64,000 nucleotides of DNA, taken from UBA7803 sp041686955 (GTDB lineage: Bacteria; Pseudomonadota; Gammaproteobacteria; Pseudomonadales; Azotimanducaceae). The notes beneath the pieces were generated by a model that was not told the origin of the DNA, ran no database searches, and was given only the letters and a program-made list of their open reading frames with translations. Each line of letters begins with the position of its first letter. Position 1 is the first letter of the stretch. The translations under genes were made by a program, and so were the position numbers. Where the stretch lies: contig JAWLCV010000009.1 of NCBI GenBank assembly GCA_041686955.1, forward strand, positions 17,847 through 81,846, read 5' to 3'. This document shows, piece after piece, positions 1-7,893 of the stretch.

Positions 1-1
1 G

Positions 2-529
2 TGGTCCCAGCCGCCGGAGCAGGCGGCCCGCCGCCGGGACCTGCCGGAAGCCGAGTTCTGCGCCGAGCTCGCCCGCTGCCTGCAGCACCGTCTCGGGACG
101 GTGGAGGCGGTGGACGAGCGGCTGGTCTTTCCCCTGCAGCAGCTTCTGGCGAGCACGTTCACGCCCCATCCCCGGGTGCTGCTCGTGGGCGATGCGGCCC
201 GGGTGCTGCATCCGCTGGCCGGGCTCGGCGCCAACATGGGCTTCGAGGACGTTCGGGCTCTGCTCGCCGTGCTCCACGCTCTGCCCGCGGGCGCCGATCC
301 CGGCACCCCCGGTTTGTGGCGGGCGTACGATCGCCGGCGCCGGGCCCGGGCCCGGCTGATGCTCGGCGTCATGAGCGGACTGCGCCGCGTCTACGCCCGG
401 GGCGACCCGGCGAGCCAGTTGCTGCGCAACGCCGGCGTGGCATTGCTCGGCCGATTGGTCCCCGTGAAGCGTCAGGTCATGATGGAGGCCATGGGTCTCG
501 GCGCGGTGGCAGAGGGCACGGCGCGCTGA
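2..529 (+). CDS. ubiI: UbiH/UbiI/VisC-family FAD-dependent ubiquinone hydroxylase, C-terminal part (5' end outside window)
   Basis: The reading frame is open from the first base, so only the last 175 residues are visible. They contain the second FAD-binding signature of the UbiH/UbiF/VisC flavin monooxygenases, GDAARVLHPLAGLGANMGF at about visible residues 63-81. An arginine-rich helical C-terminus follows, as usual in this family. Members hydroxylate the ring of the ubiquinone precursor at the inner membrane. The gene lies directly before gcvT; in enteric bacteria that position is held by ubiI (visC), which is why I prefer ubiI over ubiH or ubiF. The family call is firm; the paralogue rests on gene order. 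Confidence 0.85.
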   Translation, partial: WSQPPEQAARRRDLPEAEFCAELARCLQHRLGTVEAVDERLVFPLQQLLASTFTPHPRVLLVGDAARVLHPLAGLGANMGFEDVRALLAVLHALPAGADPGTPGLWRAYDRRRRARARLMLGVMSGLRRVYARGDPASQLLRNAGVALLGRLVPVKRQVMMEAMGLGAVAEGTAR

Positions 530-567
530 TCGGCGGTCCATCGGTCGCCTGCATTCGGCGGCGGCGA

Positions 568-573
568 TACAAT
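568..573 (+). promoter_or_regulatory. possible -10 element before gcvT
   Basis: TACAAT matches five of six bases of the sigma-70 -10 consensus and sits 27 bases before the gcvT ATG, in a short gap where a promoter for the gcv operon would be expected. No good -35 hexamer is visible at 16-18 bp spacing, and no glycine-riboswitch-like structure fits in this 71-base gap. Confidence 0.3.
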
Positions 574-600
574 GCGCGCTTCACGTCACCAGGGCACCCC

Positions 601-1683
601 ATGACCGAAACCGCTGCTCTTCGCCGTACCCCGCTGTACCAGGCTCACCTGGCCGCCGGCGGCAAGATGGTGGATTTCGCCGGCTGGGAGATGCCCCTGC
701 ACTACGGCTCCCAGCTCGCCGAGCACCGCGCCGTGCGGGCGTCCGCAGGGATGTTCGACGTCTCCCACATGACCGTCGTGGACATCGCAGGCGAAGGCGC
801 CCTGCCGTTCCTCCGGCGTCTCGTGGCCAACGACGTGGCCAAGCTGGAAGCGCCGGGAAAGGCGCTCTACGGCGTGCTTCTGAACGAGTCGGGGGGCATT
901 CTCGACGACCTCATCGTCTATCGTCGCGACTCCGGTTACCGGGCGGTGGTGAACGCGTCCACCCGCGACAAGGTGCTCGACTGGCTGGCCGCTCACCGCA
1001 GCAACGGCGTGGAGCTCGCCGAGCGTGACCTGGCCATGCTCGCCGTCCAGGGGCCGGAAGCCGTCGCTCGGTTCGAGGCGGCGTCCGGGTGGCGCGACGT
1101 GGACGGGATCGCTCCGTTCTCGGCGCGTGAACGCGAAGACTGGATGGTCGCCCGCACCGGCTACACCGGCGAGGACGGGGTGGAAGTGATGTTGCCGCCG
1201 GCGGACGCGGAACCGCTGTGGCAGGCGCTGCTCGAGGCCGGCGTGCAGCCCGCCGGCCTGGGTGCGCGGGACACCCTGCGCCTGGAAGCGGGGCTGAATC
1301 TCTACGGCCAGGACATGGACGAGACCACCAGCCCGCTGGTGTCGAACCTGGCGTGGACCGTCGCCTGGGCGCCCGAGGACCGGAAGTTCGTGGGGCGGGA
1401 GGCGCTGGAGCGGGAGCGCGCCCGGGGCCCGGCCACCCGGCTCACCGGGCTGGTGCTGGAGGCGCGCGGGGTACTGCGGCACGGCCAGCGGGTGGTCACG
1501 GACGCCGGGGACGGCGTGGTGACCAGTGGTATCTTTTCGCCGACGTTGGGGTACAGTATCGCGCTGGCGCGGCTCCCCCGCTCGGCGCGGGGCGAGTGCC
1601 GGGTGGACGTGCGCGGCAAGCTCATGACGGCGCGCATGGTCAAGCCGCCCTTCGTCCGCCAGGGAAAGAAAGTATTCGAATGA
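601..1683 (+). CDS. gcvT: aminomethyltransferase, glycine cleavage T-protein
   Basis: T-protein of the glycine cleavage system. It takes the aminomethyl group from lipoyl-GcvH, transfers the methylene to tetrahydrofolate and releases ammonia. The 360-residue length is normal for GcvT. Family signatures are visible: the N-terminal VDFAGWEMPLHYG, the DVSHM segment holding the folate-interacting aspartate, and a C-terminal GCV_T barrel ending in MVKPPFVR. The ATG is chosen because upstream sequence in the same frame has no GcvT similarity and the family begins a few residues before TPLYQAH. It is first in gcvT-gcvH-gcvPA-gcvPB, all on one strand with short gaps. Confidence 0.97.
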   Translation: MTETAALRRTPLYQAHLAAGGKMVDFAGWEMPLHYGSQLAEHRAVRASAGMFDVSHMTVVDIAGEGALPFLRRLVANDVAKLEAPGKALYGVLLNESGGILDDLIVYRRDSGYRAVVNASTRDKVLDWLAAHRSNGVELAERDLAMLAVQGPEAVARFEAASGWRDVDGIAPFSAREREDWMVARTGYTGEDGVEVMLPPADAEPLWQALLEAGVQPAGLGARDTLRLEAGLNLYGQDMDETTSPLVSNLAWTVAWAPEDRKFVGREALERERARGPATRLTGLVLEARGVLRHGQRVVTDAGDGVVTSGIFSPTLGYSIALARLPRSARGECRVDVRGKLMTARMVKPPFVRQGKKVFE

Positions 1684-1759
1684 ACGCCCTCCATCCGTGG
1701 GACCGTCCCGCTCGAGCGAGGGTTGCAGCAGCCAACGAGGAACCGTTTCGGAGTCATTG

Positions 1760-2155
1760 ATGAGCGAGATCCCATCCGAGCTCAAGTACGCCCGCACCCA
1801 CGAATGGGCGCGGCTCGAGGAGGACGGCACCGTGACGGTGGGCATCACGGATCACGCCCAGGAGGCGCTCGGTGACGTGGTGTTCGTCGAGCATCCGGAG
1901 GTGGGCCAGCAGCTCGCCGCCGAGCAGGAGGCCGGTGTGGTGGAGTCCGTGAAGGCGGCTTCCGACATCTATGCACCCGTTGCCGGCACCGTGGTGGCGG
2001 TGAACGAGGCGCTCGAGGATGCCCCGGAGAACGTCAACCAGGATCCGTACGGCAACGGCTGGTTCTTCCGCCTCGAGCCCGACGACCCGGCAGATCTGGA
2101 CGATCTGCTGGACGCGGAAGGCTACGGAGAGTTTCTGGAAACCGAAGAGCACTGA
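1760..2155 (+). CDS. gcvH: glycine cleavage system H protein (lipoyl carrier)
   Basis: A 131-residue lipoyl carrier that shuttles the aminomethyl intermediate between the P, T and L proteins. The lipoylation site is visible: the ESVKAASD motif places the acceptor lysine at residue 65. Flanking HEWA near residue 14 and the acidic C-terminal segment also match GcvH. The gene lies 76 bases after gcvT. No L-protein gene is in the window, so that subunit must be encoded elsewhere. Confidence 0.97.
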   Translation: MSEIPSELKYARTHEWARLEEDGTVTVGITDHAQEALGDVVFVEHPEVGQQLAAEQEAGVVESVKAASDIYAPVAGTVVAVNEALEDAPENVNQDPYGNGWFFRLEPDDPADLDDLLDAEGYGEFLETEEH

Positions 2156-2234
2156 GCTCACCGGAAACGGTTCACCGGACTGGCGCACCCGGCCGCCCCC
2201 GCGGTAATACATTCAGAGTCTGACGGAGCGTTGC

Positions 2235-3587
2235 ATGCCTTTCATCCCGCACACCGCGGCGGAAGAGCGCCTGATGCTGTCCGAAATCGGCGTGGACAGC
2301 ATCGAGGCGTTGTTCGACGAGATTCCCCAGGCGATGCGCGCCGGCGTGCTGACCCAGGTGCCTCACGGGGTCAGCGAGATGGAGATGCTGCGGGATCTCG
2401 GCGCCCGCGCAGCCCGTGACCGCGCCGGCGTGTGCTTTCTCGGCGCCGGATGCTACGACCACCACGTCCCCGCGGCGGTGTGGGACCTGGCCTCCCGGGG
2501 CGAGTTCATGACCGCCTACACCCCCTACCAGGCCGAAGCGAGCCAGGGGACGCTGCAGGTGATCTACGAGTATCAGACCATGATGGCGGGGCTCACCGGC
2601 CTGGACGTCTCCAACGCCTCGGTGTACGACGGCGCTTCCGGGCTGGCCGAGGCGGCCCTGATGGCGGTGCGGGCGAACCGAAAGGCGAAGAGCCGCACCG
2701 TGCTCGTGGCCGAGTCCGTGCACCCGCACTATCTGGAGACGGCGCGCAACATCGTCGGCAGCCAGGGCGTGGAGATCGTCACCGTGCCGGTGGCGGAGGA
2801 CGGCCGCGTGGACCGGGATTCCCTCGCGGGGATGGAACCGCCCGTGGCGCTGGTGGTGCAGCAGCCGAACTTCTTCGGCCTGCTGGAAGACGTGAACGAA
2901 CTCACCGACTGGGCTCACCGGCAGGGAGCGCTGGTCATCGCCGTGGTGAATCCTCTGTCCCTGGCGGTGCTCGCGCCCCCGGGGGAATGGGGGGAGACCG
3001 GTGCCGACATCGCCTGCGGCGACGGGCAGCCCTTCGGCATTCCCATGTCCTCCGGCGGGCCGTCGTTCGGCTTCATCTGCTGCCGCGACGCCTTCGTCCG
3101 GCAGATGCCGGGGCGCATCATCGGCCGCACCGTGGACCTGGAGGGCCGTCCGGGATACACCCTGACCCTGCAGGCCCGCGAGCAGCACATCCGCCGCGGC
3201 AAAGCCACGTCGAACATCTGCACCAATCAGGGATTGCTGGTGACGGCGGCGACCATTCACCTGAGCCTTCTGGGGGCGGCCGGCCTGTCGGCGGTGGGCA
3301 GGGCCTGCGCGGCCAACACCCGCCGCCTGGTGAAGCGGCTGACCGCGGTGGTGGGGGTGAGCCAGCGCTTTCCGGCGCCGTATTTCCACGAGGCGGTGGT
3401 GGAGCTGCCCACCGACGCGGGTCCGGTGGTGGAGGCCCTGCTGGAGCACGGCATCCTGGGGGGGCTGGCGCTGGGCGCCTACCGGCCGGAGCTGTCCCGC
3501 TCGCTTCTCGTCTGTGCCACCGAGAAGCGTACCGAGAGCGAGATCGAAGCCTACGGCCGGGCGCTGGAGGAGATACTGGCATCATGA
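2235..3587 (+). CDS. gcvPA: glycine dehydrogenase (decarboxylating) subunit 1
   Basis: The 450-residue N-terminal-type half of glycine decarboxylase (P-protein). It starts MPFIPHTAAEERLML, the typical opening of the split subunit 1. The fold is that of PLP-dependent aspartate aminotransferase-like enzymes, but this subunit lacks the PLP lysine, which is in the partner. Typical segments include GAGCYDHHVPA and TAYTPYQAEASQG near residues 71 and 95. Its stop overlaps the gcvPB start by four bases (ATGA), so the subunits are probably translationally coupled and made in equal amounts. Most well-known gammaproteobacteria carry one fused gcvP. Confidence 0.96.
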   Translation: MPFIPHTAAEERLMLSEIGVDSIEALFDEIPQAMRAGVLTQVPHGVSEMEMLRDLGARAARDRAGVCFLGAGCYDHHVPAAVWDLASRGEFMTAYTPYQAEASQGTLQVIYEYQTMMAGLTGLDVSNASVYDGASGLAEAALMAVRANRKAKSRTVLVAESVHPHYLETARNIVGSQGVEIVTVPVAEDGRVDRDSLAGMEPPVALVVQQPNFFGLLEDVNELTDWAHRQGALVIAVVNPLSLAVLAPPGEWGETGADIACGDGQPFGIPMSSGGPSFGFICCRDAFVRQMPGRIIGRTVDLEGRPGYTLTLQAREQHIRRGKATSNICTNQGLLVTAATIHLSLLGAAGLSAVGRACAANTRRLVKRLTAVVGVSQRFPAPYFHEAVVELPTDAGPVVEALLEHGILGGLALGAYRPELSRSLLVCATEKRTESEIEAYGRALEEILAS

Positions 3588-5095
3588 GCGACCGTGACGT
3601 GACTTCCTCCCGGCACCGGACCATCTTCGAGCTCGGCCGTGAAGGCCGTGTAGCTCGCGCCCAGCAGGTGGCGGCGCCGCCGGCGGAGGAGGCCCTCGAC
3701 GGCATCCCCGCCGAGGCCCTGCGGGCATCGCCGCCCCGGCTGCCCGAGGTTTCCGAGCTTCAGGTGGTGCGCCACTACACCACCCTGTCCCAGCGCAACT
3801 TCTCCATCGACACCCAGTTCTACCCGCTGGGCTCGTGCACCATGAAGTACAACCCGCGGGGTGCTCACGCGGCGGCCATGCACCCGGACTTCCTGGGACG
3901 GCATCCGCTGGCGCCGGAGGCGGTGAGCCAGGGCTTTCTGTCCTGCCTCTACGAGCTCCAGGAGATCCTCAAGGACGTCACCGGCATGCGCGGTGTGTCC
4001 CTGACGCCCATGGCGGGGGCTCAGGGGGAACTGGCGGGCGTGGCCATGATCCGCGCCTACCACCAGGCCCGGGGCGACCACCAGCGCACCGAGATCCTGG
4101 TGCCGAGCGCGGCTCACGGCACCAACCCGGCAACCGCCGTGATGTGCGGCTACAAGGTGGCCGAGGTGCCCGTGGACCGGCTCGGCGACGTCGATCTGGA
4201 AGCGCTGAAGGCTGCCGTGGGGCCGCAGACCGCGGGCATCATGATGACCAACCCCTCCACCTGCGGGGTCTTCGAGCGGCGCATCGAAGAGATCGCCCGG
4301 GTGGTGCACGACGCGGGCGGTCTGCTCTACTACGACGGCGCCAACCTGAACGCCATCCTCGGTCAGGTGAAGCCCGGCGACATGGGCTTCGACGTGCTGC
4401 ACATGAACCTGCACAAGACCTTCGCCACGCCCCATGGCGGCGGCGGGCCGGGAGCCGGGCCTGTCGGAGTAGGTGAGCGCTTACTTCCCTTTCTGCCCAC
4501 GCCCATCGTGGGCAAGGACGGGGAGCGTTACCGCTGGCTGACGAAGACGGATCTGCCCCAGTCCATCGGCCGGCTGTCCGGATTCGCCGGCAACGCGGGC
4601 ATCCTGCTGCGGGCGCTGGCCTACGCGCTCATGCTGGGGCGGGAGGGCATGACCCGGGTAGGCCGCTATGCGACCCTGAACGCCAACTACCTGGCCCGGC
4701 GGCTGGAGCGGGCGGGTTTCGCCCTCGCCTACCCGGAGCGGCGGGCCACCCACGAGTTCATCCTCACCTTCGCCGAGCAGGCGAGGAACCTGGAGGTGAA
4801 CGCCATGGATTTCGCCAAGCGCCTCCTGGATTACGGCATCCACTCGCCCACCACCTACTTCCCGCTGCTGGTGCCGGAGTGCTTTCTGGTGGAGCCCACC
4901 GAGACCGAGACCAAGGCCGAGCTCGACGCCTTCGTGGAGGCCCTGGTGGCCATTCGGCAGGAGGCGGAGTCCCAGCCGGATCTGGTGCGGGGCGCGCCCT
5001 ACGCTCTGCCGGTGCGCCGGCTCGACGACGTCAAGGCGGCGCGCGAGCTCGATCTGGTGTGGAAGGAGCAGACGCCGCCCGCCGCGGCGGGCTGA
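3584..5095 (+). CDS. gcvPB: glycine dehydrogenase (decarboxylating) subunit 2
   Basis: The 503-residue catalytic half of the two-subunit P-protein, which decarboxylates glycine and loads the aminomethyl group on lipoyl-GcvH. The PLP-binding lysine is K278 in the motif NLHKTFATPHGGGGPG. YDGANLNAI, just before it, is also a family signature. The ATG lies inside the end of gcvPA. The gene ends seven bases from the 3' end of the convergent DUF255 gene; the GC-rich palindrome at its 3' end is the only terminator-like structure there. Confidence 0.96.
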   Translation: MSDRDVTSSRHRTIFELGREGRVARAQQVAAPPAEEALDGIPAEALRASPPRLPEVSELQVVRHYTTLSQRNFSIDTQFYPLGSCTMKYNPRGAHAAAMHPDFLGRHPLAPEAVSQGFLSCLYELQEILKDVTGMRGVSLTPMAGAQGELAGVAMIRAYHQARGDHQRTEILVPSAAHGTNPATAVMCGYKVAEVPVDRLGDVDLEALKAAVGPQTAGIMMTNPSTCGVFERRIEEIARVVHDAGGLLYYDGANLNAILGQVKPGDMGFDVLHMNLHKTFATPHGGGGPGAGPVGVGERLLPFLPTPIVGKDGERYRWLTKTDLPQSIGRLSGFAGNAGILLRALAYALMLGREGMTRVGRYATLNANYLARRLERAGFALAYPERRATHEFILTFAEQARNLEVNAMDFAKRLLDYGIHSPTTYFPLLVPECFLVEPTETETKAELDAFVEALVAIRQEAESQPDLVRGAPYALPVRRLDDVKAARELDLVWKEQTPPAAAG

Positions 5096-5102
5096 GCCCG
5101 GC

Positions 5103-7199
5103 TCAACCGTCCAGGGCGGCGTCGAGGTCCGCCAGCGAGGTGATGGGCAGCGAGCAGCGGAAGCCCTCGCACCGGTAGGCCACCACGTCGCCCCCGGCGG
5201 GCAGGTCCGCCGGCAGGTAGGGTGGCGCGGCGCTGCTCTGGTGCGGAATGCCGTACACCATGCGCCACGGGTGGTAGCCCCGGCGGGCCCGTTCCAGCCA
5301 GGGGGACAGGGCCTCGGCGGGCCCGCGGATCACGATCAGCTCGTTGGCCGCCAGGGTGGCCTCGAGCGCCGTCAGCAGGCTGCAGTGAGCGGCCGGGTGC
5401 TGGGCCATCATTTCCCAAGCCCAATCGAGCGTTCGGTTGGCGGCCTCCAGGTACCGAGGCTCTCCCAGCAGGTGTCCGAGATCCCACAGCGCCCGGGCCG
5501 CCACCGCGTTGCCCGGGGGCAGGGCCTCGTCCTGGGTAGGCTTGGGGCGGAAGATCAGCGCTTCCCGGTCGTGGGCCGTGAAGTAGAAACCCCCCGCCGC
5601 TCGATCCTCGAAGCGTTCGAGCAGGATCTCCGCCAGGTCCGCGGCGAATCGCACGTCCTCGTCCCGCCAGCGCACCGTCAGCAGCGTCAGCAACGCGTCC
5701 AGCAGGTAGGCATGGTCGTCCAGGTACGCCGGGTACCGGGCCCGGCCGGCCTTCCAGGTGGCGCACAGGGTGCCGTCCAGGAAAAGCGCCTCTCTGAGGA
5801 AATCCACCGCCGCCTGGGCGGCGTCCAGCCACTCCGCGACACCGAGCCGGGCAGCCGCCCGGGCCAGACCTTTGACCGCCAGGCCGTTCCAGCCGGTGAG
5901 GATCTTGTCGTCGGTGGCGGGCCGCGGGCGCTGCTCGCGCTTCGCCAGCAGCTTGCGCCGGGCCGACGCCAGCAGGGCTTCGGCCCGCTTGGGGTCCAGG
6001 GACAGGCGCTCCACCACGGACCGCCAGGCATCGTGCCGGTGCAGGATCCACCGGCCTTCGAAGTTCGCCGGCTTGTCCATACCGTAGAGGGTTTCCACCA
6101 CCAGGTATTCGTCCGGTTCGAGCAGCCGCTTCACCTCGTCCCGCCGCCACAGGTAGTACTTGCCCTCCTCGCCCTCGGAATCGGCGTCCAGGGCCGCGTA
6201 GAACCCGCCCTGGGGATGACGCATCTCCCGGAGCACCCACTCCGCCGTCTCCCGGACCGCGCCCGCGAACAGGGCGTCGTCGCCCACCGCCAGGGCATCG
6301 CTGTACAGCGAAAGCAGCAGGGCGTTGTCGTAGAGCATCTTTTCGAAGTGGGGAATCATCCAGCTTCGATCCGTGGCGTAGCGGCAGAACCCGCCGCCCA
6401 GATGGTCGTAGATGCCGCCCCGGGCCATCTTGGTGAGCGTGGTCATCACCATGTCCAGGGCCTGCCGGTCCGGGGTGCCGGGGCTCGGCTCCGGCGCCCC
6501 CGGATGGCGGCTGAAGGCCCAGGTCCTGAGCAGCCGCTCCAGGGTCGCGGGCATGGGAAACTTGGGCGCAGTGCCGAACCCGCCTTCCGCGGCGTCGTAC
6601 TGACGGGCGAGCTGATCCCGGGCGGCGCTGAGCAGGCGGCACGCCTCGGCCGGGCGCGCGTCGGGGTCGAGCGAAGCGGCGGGCGCTCCCGGGTTCAGGC
6701 TGCCGAGCACCTCCACCACCCGCCGCCCCTGGGCGTCGAGCTCGGCGCGGCGGGTACGGAACAGCTCCGCTACCCGCAGCAGCACGTCCACCAGGCCCGG
6801 TATCCCGTAACGGGCGGTTTTGGGAAAGTAGGTGCCGCCGAAGAACGGCACCAGGGTGTCCGGGTCCAAGAACATGGTGAGCGGCCAACCGCCGCTCTGC
6901 TGGGTCAGGAGCTGGTGGGCGAGTTGGTATACTTTGTCGAGGTCCGGGCGCTCCTCGCGATCGACCTTGATGTTCACGAAGTGCGCGTTCATCACCTCCG
7001 CCACCGCTTCGTCCTCGAAGGATTCGTGGGCCATCACGTGGCACCAGTGGCAGGCCGAATAGCCGATGGACAGCAGGATGGGCTTCGCGGCGCTCCGGGC
7101 GAGAAGCAGCGCCTCGTCGTCCCAGGGGTGCCAATCCACCGGATTGTCCGCGTGCTGCAGCAGATACGGGCTGGTCTCGAACGCCAGGCGATTGCTCAT
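5103..7199 (-). CDS. thioredoxin domain-containing protein, DUF255 / YyaL / SSP411 family
   Basis: A 698-residue soluble protein with an N-terminal thioredoxin-like domain (YSACHWCHVM, a CxxC pair near residue 46) followed by a long alpha/alpha-barrel region related to N-acylglucosamine 2-epimerases. This layout defines the conserved YyaL/spermatogenesis-associated-protein-20 family, whose biochemical role is not established. I chose the ATG giving MSNRLAFETSPYLLQH because a GGAG lies six bases upstream and family members start there. It converges on gcvPB and diverges from rppH across a 160-base gap. Confidence 0.92.
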   Translation of the reverse strand: MSNRLAFETSPYLLQHADNPVDWHPWDDEALLLARSAAKPILLSIGYSACHWCHVMAHESFEDEAVAEVMNAHFVNIKVDREERPDLDKVYQLAHQLLTQQSGGWPLTMFLDPDTLVPFFGGTYFPKTARYGIPGLVDVLLRVAELFRTRRAELDAQGRRVVEVLGSLNPGAPAASLDPDARPAEACRLLSAARDQLARQYDAAEGGFGTAPKFPMPATLERLLRTWAFSRHPGAPEPSPGTPDRQALDMVMTTLTKMARGGIYDHLGGGFCRYATDRSWMIPHFEKMLYDNALLLSLYSDALAVGDDALFAGAVRETAEWVLREMRHPQGGFYAALDADSEGEEGKYYLWRRDEVKRLLEPDEYLVVETLYGMDKPANFEGRWILHRHDAWRSVVERLSLDPKRAEALLASARRKLLAKREQRPRPATDDKILTGWNGLAVKGLARAAARLGVAEWLDAAQAAVDFLREALFLDGTLCATWKAGRARYPAYLDDHAYLLDALLTLLTVRWRDEDVRFAADLAEILLERFEDRAAGGFYFTAHDREALIFRPKPTQDEALPPGNAVAARALWDLGHLLGEPRYLEAANRTLDWAWEMMAQHPAAHCSLLTALEATLAANELIVIRGPAEALSPWLERARRGYHPWRMVYGIPHQSSAAPPYLPADLPAGGDVVAYRCEGFRCSLPITSLADLDAALDG

Positions 7200-7308
7200 C
7201 GGAAGCTCCATACGCACCCGAAGTCGAGGCATCGTCTCACGGATGACGGGCGGCTAGAACCCGGCGGCGGCCCCCGGGGCTCGCGCCGCTCCGCGGGCGT
7301 GGGTGCAA

Positions 7309-7338
7309 TTGGTATTTTTCCCGGGTTTGAGGTTCAAT
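7309..7338 (+). promoter_or_regulatory. candidate sigma-70 promoter for rppH-ptsP
   Basis: TTGGTA (7309-7314) and TTCAAT (7333-7338) are separated by 18 bases. Each matches four of six consensus bases. They lie in a locally AT-richer part of the gap between the divergent DUF255 gene and rppH, 21 bases before the chosen rppH start. Confidence 0.4.
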
Positions 7339-7359
7339 CGAGTGAAACGTTTGTTGGAC

Positions 7360-7893
7360 ATGACGACAGTGGTTGATGCAGACGGTTACCGGCCCAACGT
7401 CGGGATCGTCCTCTCCAACGACCTGGGTCAGGTGCTGTGGGCACGCCGGGTGGGCGGGCACGACGCCTGGCAGTTTCCTCAGGGCGGCATCAACGAGGAC
7501 GAATCCCTGGAAGAGGCGCTGTTCCGCGAGCTGCACGAGGAGGTCGGGCTCGCGCCGGACAGCGTGCAGATCCTGGCCCGCACCGGTGGCTGGCTGCGCT
7601 ATCGGCTGCCGAAGCGGCTGCGGCGCTACAACTCCAGCCCCGGGTTCAAGGGGCAGAAGCAGAAGTGGTTCCTGCTGCGGATGCTGGCCGACGACGACCG
7701 CGTTCACGTGGACGCCTGCGACAGGCCCGAGTTCGATCACTGGCGCTGGGTCAGCTACTGGTACCCGGTGCACCAGGTGGTGGAGTTCAAGCGGGAGGTG
7801 TACCGGCGCGCCCTGAAGGAGCTCGCGCCCCATCTGCCCTACGCCGGCTCCGGTCTGGGCGGTCGGTCCGGGCGGAGAACGCCTGGATGCTGA
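7360..7893 (+). CDS. rppH: RNA pyrophosphohydrolase (Nudix)
   Basis: RppH removes pyrophosphate from the 5' triphosphate end of mRNA and so starts RNA decay. The 177-residue length matches E. coli RppH (176). The start region DADGYRPNVGIVL and the Nudix box GGINEDESLEEALFRELHEE are the expected signatures. ATG 7360 and GTG 7369 are both possible starts; neither has a strong ribosome-binding site. The 3' end overlaps ptsP by seven bases. The rppH-ptsP pair is conserved in gammaproteobacteria. Confidence 0.96.
   Translation: MTTVVDADGYRPNVGIVLSNDLGQVLWARRVGGHDAWQFPQGGINEDESLEEALFRELHEEVGLAPDSVQILARTGGWLRYRLPKRLRRYNSSPGFKGQKQKWFLLRMLADDDRVHVDACDRPEFDHWRWVSYWYPVHQVVEFKREVYRRALKELAPHLPYAGSGLGGRSGRRTPGC

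Noticed and set aside
530..600. A glycine riboswitch before gcvT
   Set aside because: The gap is only 71 bases and shows none of the conserved aptamer structure.
2172..3449. A minus-strand frame over gcvPA
   Set aside because: Antisense to a certain gene, with no domain similarity.
5241..7376. A 711-codon plus-strand frame
   Set aside because: Antisense to the DUF255 gene, which has clear family similarity; the frame has no domain features.
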